A stretch of 64,000 nucleotides of DNA from Lytechinus variegatus (GCF_018143015.1 NC_054756.1:29405440-29469439); one strand, 5' to 3'; shown: positions 24,063 to 36,916, numbered from the stretch's first letter. The notes: a model not told the origin generated them from the sequence alone. A program made the numbers and translations.

Positions 24063-24401
24063 ATTAATGGCGCAGTCACATTCCCCCTACGGCGGCCGAA
24101 CGGCGGGTCAAAAATAGTCGTTTTAACATTTTTTTTTGTAATAGCTACATATAAGTGGTTTGAATTAAAAGGAATTAAAGGGGCTCTTTTCGACTCGCCT
24201 TACGACCGCCATAGGGGAAATGTGACGGCAACATTATGGCGCGCACACATTTCCTCTAGGGCGGTCGTACGGCGCATTGAAAACAGTCCCTTTAACAGTT
24301 TGTGTAATAGCTACATAATAGATGGTTTGAATAAAACTGAAAAAAAACGGCTGTTTTCGACTCGCCGTACGGCCACCATAGGGGAAATGTGACTGCATCA
24401 T
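24063..24401. mobile_element. Two palindromic MITE copies in tandem
   Basis: Copies at about 24070-24228 and 24240-24400 each run from a CACATTTCC.CTA.GGCGG.CG segment to its complement near TAGGGGAAATGTGAC. Both share GTAATAGCTACATA and TTTTCGACTCGCC inside. The two copies are head to tail with about 12 bp between them. Confidence 0.7.
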
Positions 24402-27400
24402 AAACAACAGACAACGTCATGATCGGCGATCAGGGTGTTCCCATCAAATCTGATTTTTTTTTCGTTTTTTTTTTCTTTGAGTAAAGAAGATAGTCCTCTC
24501 TCTCCTTCACCCCACCCTCAAAATGACCAAACAGTTAACGAAGTCGCCGCGCATGGTGTAATTTTCAGGGGCCGCGGAAGCGAGGGGGGCTAAGGGCTTT
24601 CGGACCCCCACTTTTTTCTAAAATTGTGTCTAAAAACGTAAAAATGACCATCTGATTGTGATTTTTTGCATGGTCACCCCCCCCCCCCCCCCTTCAATAC
24701 CGTTCAGCGGACCCTGACTTTCCATAGCTTGGAGCAATCTTCCTCCGTATTAAGGTATTATTTAAACATTTAGTTCAAATTTGCAATATAATATAATCAT
24801 TCTCGTTATGACAGAAATCTATTTTTGATAACCATGATTAATCGAGCAACGCGCTTGAAATTTAAACGTAACCAAATAAGTAATTTAAAAATGGGTATTC
24901 GGAAGGAAAATCAATATCACATTAAGATGGTGAATAGTGGGTCTACGCGAACCTAACTATTTAGATTTATTTCATTCACATCGAGATAGTATTACTAATT
25001 TCATTTACTTTTTATACTTCATTGTACAATTATGTTGAATAATCATTTCTCTGAATACCCTCAGGCAATTGGTGGAAGTCTGAGGGACGTGCCCACCCCC
25101 CCCCCCATCGAGTTAAGGTTTTTTTAAGACAGCATATGGAAGAGAATCTCACGAAATCGAAGGATGACGGATCATTATTCTTTTTTTAATAATTAACCTC
25201 CTTTGCATAAATTTCTATATATAGTTTACGCATATCACCATTCAAAAAATCGAGAGGCAACTACATTTTTTTTTCTCTCAGAAGTTTTGTTTGTTCCTAT
25301 TCTTTGCTTTCTGCTGCTATTATGCTGGATTATGTTATTAACTCGATGTATTCTATAAACCCTCAATGATACATTCTTCTTAAAATAACATAATTATGAC
25401 CATGAAGTATTTAAAATCTTCTCGAAATTGCTTCTCTTATAAATAAAAGAGGTTTTGTGACAATGAAATTCGACTGTATGTAGTGTAATTCAAAAAGGTT
25501 TTATATCCACTTTTGATAAGATTAAGGTATTTGTATCATCTATCTTTTAACAAATTTTGAAGTGCTGTTCATGTGCCTAATCAGGCGCACAGATCAAGGG
25601 ACGTGTCCCTATAGTTGCTCCTCCACTAATATTTATAAATAAAGGAAAATCGTTAATCTTATTTTTTTTCAATTTGAGGTTTTAGCAATTGCAGGTTTTT
25701 AGGGGAAGAGAAGCAAAGCAAAAAAATCTATATAAAGTCGAAAGAAGGCCCCTCTTTTTAAATAAAAAATTGTTCAGGGATTATAATTAAGAGATGGCTC
25801 TTACCCACTCCAAATTTTTCATGAGCAATTAAAAAAACGATAGAAAAACGAAAGAAAGAAGGGTAAAATATGATATTTTTTCTGAATATTATGTCAAAAT
25901 TTATCACAAAATTGTATATTTGTAATAAAAATATTGATTTTTTCTCTCTTGCTTCGCTCTATTTTTATTATTTAGCCTCATACGCCATACCTAGTCCCCT
26001 CAATAATATTTGGCCCATTACACCACTGATAACTAAGAATTTTCAAAGATTTCTTTGCTCTTCTTCTGTGAATTCCTTGATCCGGCTTTGCATCGTCACT
26101 TTCACCATGCGTGGCGGTTTCGGGATATATGTTCTTCTCTGGCATGTATGGGGTGAAGTGAGGGGGAACATGTCCCTCCGAACAGTCGACTCATAAGACT
26201 GGCGTAAACATAATCACCCCCCCCCCCCCCCTCTCTCTCTCTCTTCATACCCCACCCCCCTCTCTATTTCTGCAGTAACTAAATGAGGATTTATTACCTT
26301 TTGGAAATGAATTCCTCCTATAGTTTGTTAATATTTTATGAACGCATTCAGAAAGATTAACAAGGACCTTCAAAAGACGAATTATAAGGACTGTTCACAG
26401 TCAACAAGATCACTGCCAACATTCAAGAAGAGAAACTTATTCATTATTATTCATTGTCTCACGCAACAATATTTTTGGCACTTGGCGGAATTACCCGCTT
26501 TCGAGACAATCTTTTTGGCGCGCTATTAGAGTCCCTCCTATACCTTGAATTTACATTCTTCACAGGGGCGCAAAACATTAAGGGGAAATTGATTCACGCT
26601 TTCAAACATCCGCCCTTAACCTATCCAGTGTCGAGACTCTGAAAAACATCTTCGAATTCGAAGAAGTTCCATGCCGAAAGTGCATTTTGATATTTTAACG
26701 CTATAACGCTAATTCTTATTCTGAAGTATGTACAATTTAAAATCATTTGGCATTTACCATGTTTACGAAGGCTAAACGTTTTCTGGGAAGGGGAAGGAAA
26801 ATATAAAAAAAAATGACTGTAGGACTTTGGTTGTCTTGGTCGTAGAACAATACATTGAAAACTTGTGAAAGTGCACCCCCTCTATCTCTCTCTCTCTGTA
26901 CGTCATTGCTAGATTATCTTCGTGTACATGATCATTACAATGATCATGACAATGTTCAACCTATGAAGAATGCATGGGATTTTTAAGCATTTTGTACTTT
27001 GAAGTTTCGTCGTATTGATGGCCGAGCCAAGAAACTGCTAACTACAGGGATTTAGTACCGACATGCCTAACTTCCTTGAATTATGAATATAATCGAGTAT
27101 GAGACGTGCATAATTCCACAGAGCCTTGATATCAATAGAGCTTACTTTATATTTTGGACATTGTTCGCTTACATGTCTTAGGTTATATGCCAATTTTTAT
27201 CGCGCTCTATAATTATGTTCGCCGTCTATCATCAAATATACTTTGTTGGATGAATCACTTCATGCGAATGTTCATGTAGATCACTATAGCATTTTCCTAC
27301 GTTGGCAGTTTAATATGAGTGTAAGATCAATCTTTCATTTTTCTTTGTCTGACTCGAAAATAATGTCAGTCAAAGCAAGACCTTCAGCTTCAAGTTTGGG

Positions 27401-27964
27401 TTGTAAGTCATGTATATCATTTTACGATGAGCTTGATGATGATGCAAGTCAGTTACTTTTGCCACTTTTCAGAATTGATGGCTAAAATTTCGATTCTTCT
27501 TTCTTAATTATCATCTTCTTACCTTACAGGAGCCTCTGTTGCCACACTGAATGCTTGCTGATCTGAAGCTTGTAATGATGACTAATTAATGGATTCTCAT
27601 CAAATCCTCGTTTCATCGTAGCTATCAGTATTGACATGCTACAACGTTCCGGAAACATGTAAGGAGGCTAGACGAATGGGCGATTCGAAGGAGGGGAAAT
27701 TGTGCTGATTTGTCTGAGGACTATGATGGTTTACATCCAACTTGTTCAAAACTGCAAATTGCTTTGATATGAATGGTTCTATCGTACATTCAATGGAAAG
27801 ATTAACTTGATCGGGTTATGATTGCATTTGCAACGATTTGATTTAATTGAGCAGCATTTGATTGAACGTCATCGACGCTTTATTTCTGAAAGTAATTATC
27901 TGGATAAATTATTGGAAAGCATCTTCACGTTTATAGGACCTATCGATCCGGACCCCATGCAAGT
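24402..27964. other. AT-rich intergenic sequence
   Basis: A fragment at 24570-24740 (GGCCGCGGAAGCGAGGGGGG, then a long C run) resembles the 60898-61252 element. A second CT/poly-C tract lies at 26215-26270. A possible acceptor at 27530 (CTTACAG) and one at 27935 (TTTATAG) may belong to the plus-strand gene that follows. Open frames here do not look coding. Confidence 0.35.
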
Positions 27965-28495
27965 ATGATCTTTTCACAATCTCCTTGGATATGGTTTATA
28001 CCTGTGTTTTTAGTCCTCATCCTCATCGTAACCATCGTCGCAATTTGCATCTGTAAATGGCCTCGTCGTAAGGTTCCGCGTCATGTCGACCCGCGAATCA
28101 TCCTCAAAGATGTCAATCACGTCGAAGTCATCTCCAACCCCGGCGTCCCCGCGTCGCCGACAATGCCTCGGTTCTCCACCGCCGGCGACGGCCTAATGGT
28201 CCGGAAGATCGACCTCACCATCCCACCAGAAGTTCCATCCGTCGATCCGCCGCCACTCCCGTCGAGGCCGCCGTCGATGGCGGCTGTTCAAAAGAAAGCG
28301 TCTTCGAAGAGGCGAAAGAGTAAAAAGAACCAACTGCGCCTCGTAGATGATAATTACCGAGGCCTTGAAGAACCGAACTTCAGTACCATGATACCGGATA
28401 TCACAATCATGGATGTGGATATATCCGATCATAAGCGGTTCGAGTTCAACTTGGATCCGACCGAATGCGAGAGGGACAAACTTATATTGGATTGA
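27965..28495 (+). CDS. Unrecognised single-pass membrane protein, 176 residues (or last exon of a larger one)
   Basis: I do not recognise this protein. Residues 9-30 (WIWFIPVFLVLILIVTIVAI and on) form one strong membrane segment, followed at once by KWPRRK, so the C-terminus is probably cytoplasmic. The tail contains a proline-rich stretch (VDPPPLPSRPPS) with a PxxPxR pattern suited to SH3 domains, a polybasic block (KKASSKRRKSKKNQ) and an acidic C-terminus. The coding part is clearly richer in GC and CpG than its flanks, which supports real coding. The frame is open upstream of the ATG back to an acceptor-like TTTATAG at about 27935. It may therefore be the terminal exon of a type I membrane protein, or a small protein with a spliced 5' UTR. 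An AATAAA lies at about 28525. Confidence 0.62.
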   Translation: MIFSQSPWIWFIPVFLVLILIVTIVAICICKWPRRKVPRHVDPRIILKDVNHVEVISNPGVPASPTMPRFSTAGDGLMVRKIDLTIPPEVPSVDPPPLPSRPPSMAAVQKKASSKRRKSKKNQLRLVDDNYRGLEEPNFSTMIPDITIMDVDISDHKRFEFNLDPTECERDKLILD

Positions 28496-30332
28496 TTTTT
28501 TTTACCCTCATATTCTCTGGAGCCAATAAATCCTGTGAGTCCTGGATGCAAACTTGGACGAGCAGATATAATAATGACAGTATTGAGAAGACTTCCGTTT
28601 TTATTGTGAATGTACATAGCGTGTAGATCACGTTAATACTTGTTTTTATATTTCTTCATTGAATGTGAAAGATGTAGTTAATATGGATCAAAATTACACT
28701 TCAGAGGAGAAGCTAAATTATCATGGTTTGTTTTCGAGCAAAAGAGCCTTGTATTTGAAAAAGATTTTAAACAATGAACGAAAAATATTTGGATATACTG
28801 TTTTTCTATGACCTCGTAACATCTTGATGGCACTTGAGGGAGAGTCTGGATTATTCGGGAAGAGGATTGCTACTGGTTACTCGAAATCAAGGAGTTCCTG
28901 GGCCAGCACCAAAGCTATTCTTTCAATTCAAAGTTCCCTTCTGTATAAAGATAATTCTGAAAGTACCGTCGTTTCGGTTTGTCCCGATTGAGTCAGGTTG
29001 GTTCCGAATACGTGTGATGATTGAAAACGTTTCTTGGAAGGGCTTGTCGGCGACAGACTGACAGTTACCATAGTAACAGTGCTTCTCAGCCAATCAAAAA
29101 CGAAGGAAAGTTGCAAGATTTGACAAGATGTCGGATGACAGAAATTGACTCCTGAGGAGTTACAATGTGATACCGATATATTGGATCTCTATTGTGAAAT
29201 AATGAGTTCAGAACTGGCCATCACGAAACCTTTTCTTGTTGATACGAACATGCGAAAATGTACTGAATTCTCACTTGGACGTGTGTGAAGTGATTCAATA
29301 ACATCGAACCTGGTTCAAATCTGGATAGAGGAAATGTGCAATAAAATGTTGAATATTACCAGAATGATCCTTAAAGCTTGTTTGACGAAACAGTAAACTG
29401 CTACTATACCTCTTGGCCAAAATAATGGAAGTAATCATTTTTTCGGACCGGGCTGGAACATGGAGTGATTGATATGATTATAAAAACAATTATGTTGGAC
29501 TATTTGTTTACTGGAATTACTAATAATTTGTCTTTCTGTGTATTTTAACCACATTTTACTAAATGGAGAGAAAATGAATAACGTTTGGGTCATTTTGCGC
29601 CACCCCCTTTTGAAACATATAACACCACACCAGAATGTTTTTCAATGAAGTTTTTGTATATCTGCACTAAATCAGTCTTTGCTAAAGGTATGGCTCTATA
29701 CAGTGTAATATAATTTCCTAATCTGCTTTACTTTGCTCCCCTACATCAGTGAATCATTATTTTTTAACCTTGTCTTGACCGACACTGCATATCAAAAGTG
29801 TATCAGTGTGATTGGCACAGGCCTAAATCATGCCCACTCTTCCTTATTCAAGTCTTTATTGGTGTGCTAATTTTCTTTTACAGCCTGTCTCATCCCCTCA
29901 GTGTAAAAATGCTATTCAAGTTGAAGATGTAGCTTGAATGTGTTGTTTCCATTTTGAGTCATATCCTTTAAAATAAATGGCTTGTATTACAAACATTCGT
30001 TGCGAAAAGATCAATTACTATTGCAGATTAGTCATTATCATTAACGATTGCTTACGATAATTTTGCCCCCTTTAATGAAATTTTCAATATGTAATGCCCA
30101 TTTTAATTCTGCTATATTTAAATCAATTAATGTTAGGAGGCTTGTCCCTTTGAAATATAACGAAAATGAGTGAATTTTCACTCGATGTTAAATCCCCTTG
30201 AGAAGTACGTCAATAGTCACTCAATTTGGAGTGAGTTTATCATAGTGAACACACTTCACAAAATAATTTACCTTAAACGGATGAAATTTACTCAACGAAA
30301 TGTGAAAGTCACTCTTAAGCTTCAGTCACAAC
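28496..30332. other. Probable 3' UTR and AT-rich flank
   Basis: AATAAA signals occur near 28525, 29342 and 29970. A remnant near 29060-29090 carries GTTACCATAGTAAC as in the CWG-target MITEs. No ORF is supported. Confidence 0.4.
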
Positions 30333-30336
30333 TTAA

Positions 30337-30755
30337 GGCCACCGCACACCTTACGACTGTTCGCGATCCAATTTTGGAACAAATCGCATTTTGCTAATTT
30401 TCTGAAAATGTGAATGGAACGTACCATTTTATTCGAGGTTAAAATCAATTGAAATAATACTAATATAACCATTTTTAAAGGTTGCATGCCCTTATTTTTT
30501 AGTAAAGGCCAAATTAGTTTCAAATCGCAGCCGATCGTACGACTGCTATGACGTCATTACGACTAGCTATCAAATTTGCTTTTATTCTAAGAAGGGTAAA
30601 GATGATAGCATATTCACTGATTTTAATATAGGTATTCGTATGATGATTGATAACATTATGCAGTAAGATATTCCATGTCTCAATATTAGCATCAAATTCT
30701 ACTACGTTTTATTTCAAAATCTGGTCGCAGACCAATCGTAAGGCGTGCGGTCGCC
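30337..30755. mobile_element. MITE, about 420 bp (GGCCACCGCACACCTTACGA family)
   Basis: The left end GGCCACCGCACACCTTACGA is preceded by TTAA. The right end GCGGTCGCC is followed by TTTA. The second copy at 42041-42461 lies in the opposite orientation. Confidence 0.78.
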
Positions 30756-30769
30756 TTTAGAGCGGCGAC

Positions 30770-31330
30770 CGGCCAATTAGTAGCCTTCTCGGGCATCGCC
30801 CAATGATTTTTGTAGAAGTCGAGCGTGCTGTAAAAGATCGGTGGCCTAGCGTTGCCATGTCGATTACTCAAGGCCAAATCTGGGTCAAATCAGGGACTTT
30901 TCTGTATGGCGTCCGAGCAGTGATCGGGTGACGACCCACCGATTCCCAAGCGGTTTCCCACCGCCTATTTTTAAGTAATCGCTCGGCCGATCTTGAAATT
31001 GCCGCGAGATCATTGACCAATCTCTGAGCGACCGTCCGATGACCGCTCGACAGCCTTTGATCCGACGAGTTCAATTTTTGACCTAAATCGTTCGACGGCG
31101 ACCACTCGATTACGACGGCGTCCGCTAGATTACGTCGGCCCCCGGACGGCGACCACCCGGACATCGAGCGCATTTAGGGCGGCGAGTGAAAAGTAAGCAG
31201 GCGCCGCCGGAATTTTAATTCCGCGCTAAATCTTGAGCGGCAACCGAGTGATGCCCCCCTCAAAAAAAAAAAAAAAAAAACAGTGGTGCCCGGATGGCCG
31301 CCGCTCGGGGATATTGGCTATAAAACCCGC
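30770..31330. repeat. GC- and CpG-rich block of unknown origin
   Basis: Base composition changes sharply from the AT-rich surroundings. The block is full of short GCGACCG / CGGTCGC and GGCGACC motifs in both orientations. A run of A (31262-31280) sits near its right end. No frame resembles a known protein. It may be an internally repeated MITE or an unmethylated CpG island. Confidence 0.4.
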
Positions 31331-33034
31331 CGTCCGGTCGCAGAGCAGGATAATTTGGGGAGTTTTCAATCGATTTGTTTAGAGAGCAAATTGCAATCTA
31401 TTCGGAGTAACATGAGTTTTGTTGGGGGTTATTTTTCTTCGATATCAAAACTGTGCATCTTGATTAAATAAAGTCTTTTGAAGTTACTAATTACCTTCAA
31501 AACTCGGAAAGGACAGAATTAGAGTCGTGAAAAGTGGGAAATTGAGGAATTGGCTGGTTAAGGTTTATATCAAGATGATTTGAGTGAGTCCTGATAGAGA
31601 CGTGAATTACCGCTGTCTCTGGATCGAAATCCATAGATTATGAGAGTTTTAAGCGTCAAAAGGGGTAGGCGGAGAGGATCAGGGGTGCAATCTTTACGGA
31701 GGGGTGCGGGTTAATACCCCTTCAGATGATTCATGGTAACTTCTCTCTGAATGTCTCTGTCATCGCTGTAATTGGCGGGAAATAAAGTTTACCACGCAAT
31801 TCTAAGTTCCAGTTCCTAGAATAGTCTGATAATCAGTGCTTTGGATCATTTCAATAGTAAAAACAGACTTAGCACAGACAAGAATATCAACAATTTGAAT
31901 GATTTTGCTTTTTAATTAGTTGAGTGTTGCAAGAGGAGAAGAAAAGGAGGAGGAGGAGGAGAAGAAGAAGAAGAAGAGAAAGAAGAAAAGGAAGGAGGAG
32001 GACAATACTGCGTGGCGACCATGTTGAAAAAAATAGACCATAATGAATCGACAGAAATTGTCTCTAAACAATTCAATATTGCCATCATGTTCCTTCGCAC
32101 GATAATACTTTAATCACTCTTATAAGATAATTGAATGAATCATGATGAAATGTCTTCAGGCCCTTTAACAATGAATGTTCGGATTGATCTTACTCTTAAT
32201 TGGATGTCTAAACCGACAATGAGTCAAGCAATGTAAAAATTCAGCTTTTTCTGATTTGGTATTATAACAGTGTCTAAGGCACACTGTTACATAGGACGGA
32301 CATCCTTGTAGTCTCGTGTGTACTGGAGGCCTCCGTCGTACGACTTTCTCAAGATGAAGTCTGACGGCCGAAAATTTTTTTTTAATAAAGACGTACAGAT
32401 TGGGGGAGGACTCGGGGGGTAATGGACACCCCAAAAGTCTCATAACCAATAAAAGAAAAAGAAAAGAAAGTAAAAGAGGGAAAAGTGGTGAAATATTAAT
32501 TTGTTTTCTGAATATCATGTCAAAATCATCACGAAATCAAACATTCACGTTTAATATTTTGCTAATTTTGATGGCTCGCTTCACCAACTCGCAACGTTTT
32601 AAAAATTTGCCCCATACGTCATTTATGCCCTAAATCTTTTTGCCAATAACTCAACTGAGTTTGAACGTGGCTAAAGTTTTAAAATGCAAACCAGCTGACG
32701 AACAATACTAATCAAAAAGTCACATTGATCTTTGCACTCGTTTGTTAGACAGGAGAATTTTAAAAGGCCAAGGGTTTTATCCAACGCGGAATCTAAACCA
32801 ACGGTAATTATTTGTAACGAACATGACAAAACAAAACAATTACAGAAACAGAGAAGTGAAAGCTTCAAATAAATTCGTCAAGGTTTAAGAAAGCTATGAC
32901 TTTTTAAAACTAATGAAATATTATTGAATACTGGTATTCGTTCGCAAGTGATTTTTAATTCGATATTTGTAATTTGTCATTTTCATGAACAGAGATTTTA
33001 TCTGATAAGCTTTAGAAGAGGGAGAGAGAGATGG
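31331..33034. other. AT-rich intergenic with GA-rich microsatellite
   Basis: 31935-32000 is a run of AGG/AAG triplets. No gene is recognised. Copies of short phrases such as TTTTCTGAATATCATGTCAAAA (also near 25880) mark further old repeats. Confidence 0.35.
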
Positions 33035-33430
33035 TTTATTTTCATTTGGTCCAATGCCGATTCGTCCAATTGCAAACTCGTCTACTATCATTTGGTCTAC
33101 CATCAGTTCGTCCATTAACCACATTGTCTAATTATTGCCATTTCGTGCATTCACCATTTCATCTAATAACCAATTCGCCCAATAGCCATTTAGTCCACAG
33201 ACCATTTGGTCTAATTATATGAATGAAAATAAAACGAATATTAGACCAACTGGTTATGAGACTGGTCATAGACGTACTGGTGATTAGACGAAGTGATGAT
33301 TGGACCAAATTGTTGTTAGACGAAATGTTGATGGACGGAATGGCATTGAACTGAATGAAGCGGGAAATAAAGGCAGACCATGTGGTGAGTGGACGAGTTG
33401 GCAGTGGACGAATTGACAATTTACCGAGTG
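33035..33430. mobile_element. Compact TU-like foldback, both arms adjacent
   Basis: 33035-33220 is a run of CCATTTGGTCTAATAR-like units. From about 33235 to 33425 the reverse complement units (TTAGACGAAGTGATGATTGG-like) follow. The arms therefore meet almost directly, unlike the 10.2-12.9 kb copy, where 1.9 kb separates them. Confidence 0.65.
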
Positions 33431-33854
33431 ATGTCTGATTTCCCTGCATATAATACATTACTCCATTAAATCGTCTGCAACCCTTGAAGCTTGTCACCCC
33501 CCCCCCCCCCCGGCCGTAGAATATTTTCTACGACTTTCTGTCCTTTTTTTGTCTTTCGGTACCACACAGATAAACCGTTTTGGAGTGCTTTAATTAGGCT
33601 ACAAGACTTGAACTTGTACTTTGTTCAAAAAAGTAAAAAATTGTTATATTGAGTTCTTGGCTATATTATAAGCGCGAGGATTATCCTTATCCCATTGCGC
33701 TACCCTGACGAATTGTTCGAGTCGTTACCAACCAGTTTATAGCTTAACAATTAGTGTTTATGAATATTTTGCATGTTTTTTGTAACTATATATGCTATAA
33801 AAAATCATTTGAAAAAAAGTCGTCCCGGCCCCTTCTCATAGTCTTTCATACCTG

Positions 33855-34024
33855 GTGGGTGTTTCATAAAGCTGTTTGTAAAGTTACGCACGACTTTACG
33901 CACGACTGGAACATGTTCTTAGGTCATATCTCAATTACATAGGGATATTACATAGCACAAGAAAGGATCACCAGTCGTTCGTAAAGTCATTCGTATCTTA
34001 CGAACAGCTTTATGAAACACCCCC
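33855..34024. mobile_element. Palindromic MITE, 170 bp (GTGTTTCATAAAGCTG family)
   Basis: The left end GGGTGTTTCATAAAGCTGTT is the inverse of the right AACAGCTTTATGAAACACCC. Between them CACGACTTTACG and CGTAAAGTCATTCGT are inverted. Confidence 0.8.
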
Positions 34025-34240
34025 AGGCTTATTTGCAAAATCGTCTGCTTTCAAAATTAGTACATTGCGGTGTCCTCCGTGTTTTAACTTTGAGTTAACT
34101 TCAAGAGAAATGACCGGTTCTCATGCTGTTATGTATCATTCTATTGAAAAAGTGGATCTCCCCCCCCCCCCCCCCTTCATGTCTTGGCTATTTGTAAAAT
34201 GGTGTCTTTTTAAATCGGTGGAGCTGCTATGCCTTCTATG

Positions 34241-34655
34241 CACTGTTAAAAATACTAGTAATTTTACAAAGGAAATCGTGAATTTACAGGATGTTTACAT
34301 TAATTCTAAATACAGACGACACAATGATTAAAAAACACATATTTATGCGAAGATATGTAACGTAGAATTACAATTTGAATGTAAAACAAAGTAAAACATA
34401 ATGATCTTTGTAAAAATACAAACGAACTATCGTGTGTTTACGTGATTGCAGTGTTTCTATCCAATGAATGGTGTTCGTATTATTAATGGGGATTTTCATG
34501 TTAAATTCATGTTAAAATGGTGGGGGGTTTAGCTGCTATCCAGATTTTTTTTTTTTGGAGGGGGCTGGCTATCGTAATTTAATAGCTCATACTGTTTATG
34601 AGTCCCTGCTGTCAGTAATAATTACCGTTTTTTTACAGTTTCATTTTTAACAGTG
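34241..34655. mobile_element. MITE with CACTGTTAAAAA ends, 415 bp
   Basis: The ends are CACTGTTAAAAATACTAGTA and TTTTTAACAGTG. Internal TTTACA / TGTAAA motifs are scattered. The target duplication is not clear. Confidence 0.6.
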
Positions 34656-34757
34656 TGGTTCAACTTTGAGAAAAGCGGGTTAGAAGAGAGGAATACACGA
34701 CTGGTTTTCATCCATTAAGAGAAAAGTGCCCCTTCCTCTCCATTAAATCCATGCATT

Positions 34758-35041
34758 AATAATAATAATAATAATAGGCATTTATATAGCGCCATCTATC
34801 TAGAAATATTCTATTCCGAGGCGCGTTGTTATTATCATTACCCGGCTTTAGCTCGAGCTGCCTCTCAGCGCTCATGCATTCAAGGAATTAATCCTACCGG
34901 GTACCCATTCACCTCACCTCGAGTGCAGCACAATGTGGATAAATTTCTTGCTGAAGGAAATTACGCCATGGCTGGGATTCGAACCCACGACCCTCTGTTT
35001 CAAAGTCAGAAGACTTATCCACTGGGCCACAACGCTCCACG
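34758..35041 (-). repeat. tRNA-derived SINE (tail type A, shared with a LINE)
   Basis: On the minus strand the order is a tRNA-like head (TGGCCCAGTGGATAAGT as A-box region, GGGTTCGAATCCC as B-box), the shared body, the tail GCCTCGGAATAGAATATTTC, and ATT repeats. The flanks TCCATGCATT and TCCACGCATT look like a 10-bp target duplication with one difference. The tail equals that of the LINE at 5567-5905. Confidence 0.88.
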
Positions 35042-35514
35042 CATTCATCGTGTTCATGTCTGGGTTATTTGGAAAGTTGTGTCATATTATTTGAAATCGG
35101 TGCACTGCCGGGTTCTCCTTGGCTCAACGTCATGGGTTCAACTTTGACTAACCCGGATAAGGGGAGGATACAAAGAGATGATAGAAATGATTGATTTTCA
35201 TGCTGTTATGCATCGATCCATTGAAATAGAAGTGGGACCCCCCCCCCCCGCACTCCCTTCTACAGTTCACACATTCATGTCTGGGCTATTTATAAAATCA
35301 AGGAACTTCCGATAGATCGTGTCATATTTTGAATCGGTGCACTGTTGTGTCTTCAGCGTCTCAGCCAACTAGTAAACCGGATATGAAATGTGAAAGCACT
35401 GCCCAGGAGCTAGTCCGGGCTGCACGGTCTGGGCAATGATACAGTCCCACAAAAGAAACTGATTCCCAACCGACAGATGATGCATGTCATTTGAAGAAAC
35501 GATAACAGCTTTAA

Positions 35515-36366
35515 AGGACAAGTCCACCCCAATACAAATTTGATTTGAATAAAAAGAGAAAAATCAAACAAGCACAACACTGAAAACACACAACACCCCT
35601 TTGGTTGCTATTACTCAAGCATTTAGTTTGCTTATATAGTTTGCCACTGCATTTGTTTTTCACTACTATGTCTTATCCTTAAATTGTATTCATGTCTAAA
35701 TTTTGTTATGATACTACTATAAATTTGTCACATTACAATGTACTTTCATGTCATACTACGATTATGTTTATGTATTTTAAATTTATTTTGACTTTACAAT
35801 AAACGCAGAAACTCCTGTCAAATAAAAATCATCAGAATCGGATGTAGAATAAGAAAGTTGTGACATTTTAGAGTTTCGTTTAATTTCACAAAATAGTTAT
35901 ATGCACATCCTGATTGATATGCAAATGAGGAGACGGATGACATCATCCACTCACTATTTCTTTTGTATTTTATTATATGAAATACAAAATATTATAATTT
36001 TCTCCTCATTGTCAGGGGAAACACTGATTAATTCCTGCCTGAACATGTGGAATAAGCATTGTTTAATACTTTATGGTTCAGCAAATTGGCCCATATTGTA
36101 AAAAAATGAAATATTGTATAATTCACACAATAAAAAACAAAACAAATATAGATAGAAGAAATCATCGACTCTCTTATTTGCATATCACTGAGTTGTACAT
36201 ATAACTCTTTTGTGAAAAATAAGCGAAACTTTAAAATGTCATAACATTATTATTTACATACTACTTTGATAAAATTTACATCCGATTTTTGATAAAATAT
36301 TCAGTGTTATGCTAGTTTGATTTTTCTCTATTTATTCAAATCAACAATTTTCTGGGGTGGATTGAC
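35515..36366. mobile_element. Second copy of the AAGTCCACCCC TTAA-type MITE, with an insert
   Basis: TTAA lies at 35511-35514 and 36367-36370. The termini and arms match 20548-21148. About 235 bp at 35588-35822 is extra relative to that copy. It ends in AATAAA-rich sequence, so it may be the 3' end of a retroposed sequence. Confidence 0.78.
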
Positions 36367-36614
36367 TTAATTGCATCCGGGGTATTGGTGTGGGTGTGGT
36401 TGAGCCTAAAGACCCTGGCTGTAGACATACGTATGTCTGCATGAAACTAGCCTGTCCATTACACACTCAAAGATAGTCTCAAACGTTAGTAGGGAGTTTT
36501 CGCACCACACAGACGCATTCTGGAACCTAGAGAATCTATTGTCAAAAGCCCATCATGACAAAGCAGGCTATTTTTGAAAATCAGTAAATTAAAACAGCAG
36601 TCTGTGTCGTCCTG

Positions 36615-36916
36615 GGGAGTGATTCATCAACATTTTCATCCGACAAGTTGTCAGATCTGGGGCCCGTTGCAGAAAGAGTTGCAATCAATCGCAACTCTAA
36701 AAATCACGCGCAACTAGATTTTCAACCAATCAACAGCGCGCATTTGGGACTTGCGATTGATTTTTTGACTTGCGTTTAAACGCAACTCTTTCTGCAACGG
36801 GCCCCTGACATCTTTCTCTGATGTTAATTGGCTGAGAGGTACTGTTACTATGGTAACTGTCAGATAAAGGACTTGTCGGATAAAACGTCCGACAAGTCCT
36901 TTCATGAAACGCCCCC
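36615..36916. mobile_element. MITE with GGGAGCGTTTCAT ends, CTG target duplication
   Basis: CTG flanks both sides (36612-36614, 36917-36919). The ends are GGGAGTGATTCATCAACATT and ATGAAACGCCCCC. The internal CCGACAAGTTGTCAG and GTCCGACAAGTCC segments and TTACTATGGTAAC are family marks. It is split by the inner MITE 36660-36804. Confidence 0.8.
36660..36804. mobile_element. Inner palindromic MITE (GGGCCCGTTGC family), CTG target duplication
   Basis: CTG lies on both sides (36657-36659, 36805-36807). The ends GGGCCCGTTGCAGAAAGAGT and its complement are nearly identical, indicating a young insertion. A second, older copy lies at 44249-44395. Confidence 0.85.

Noticed and set aside
30692-31173. 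Minus-strand frames of 61 and 101 codons in the GC-rich block
   Set aside because: Composition is dominated by repeated CGACC/GGTCG motifs and no protein family is recognisable.
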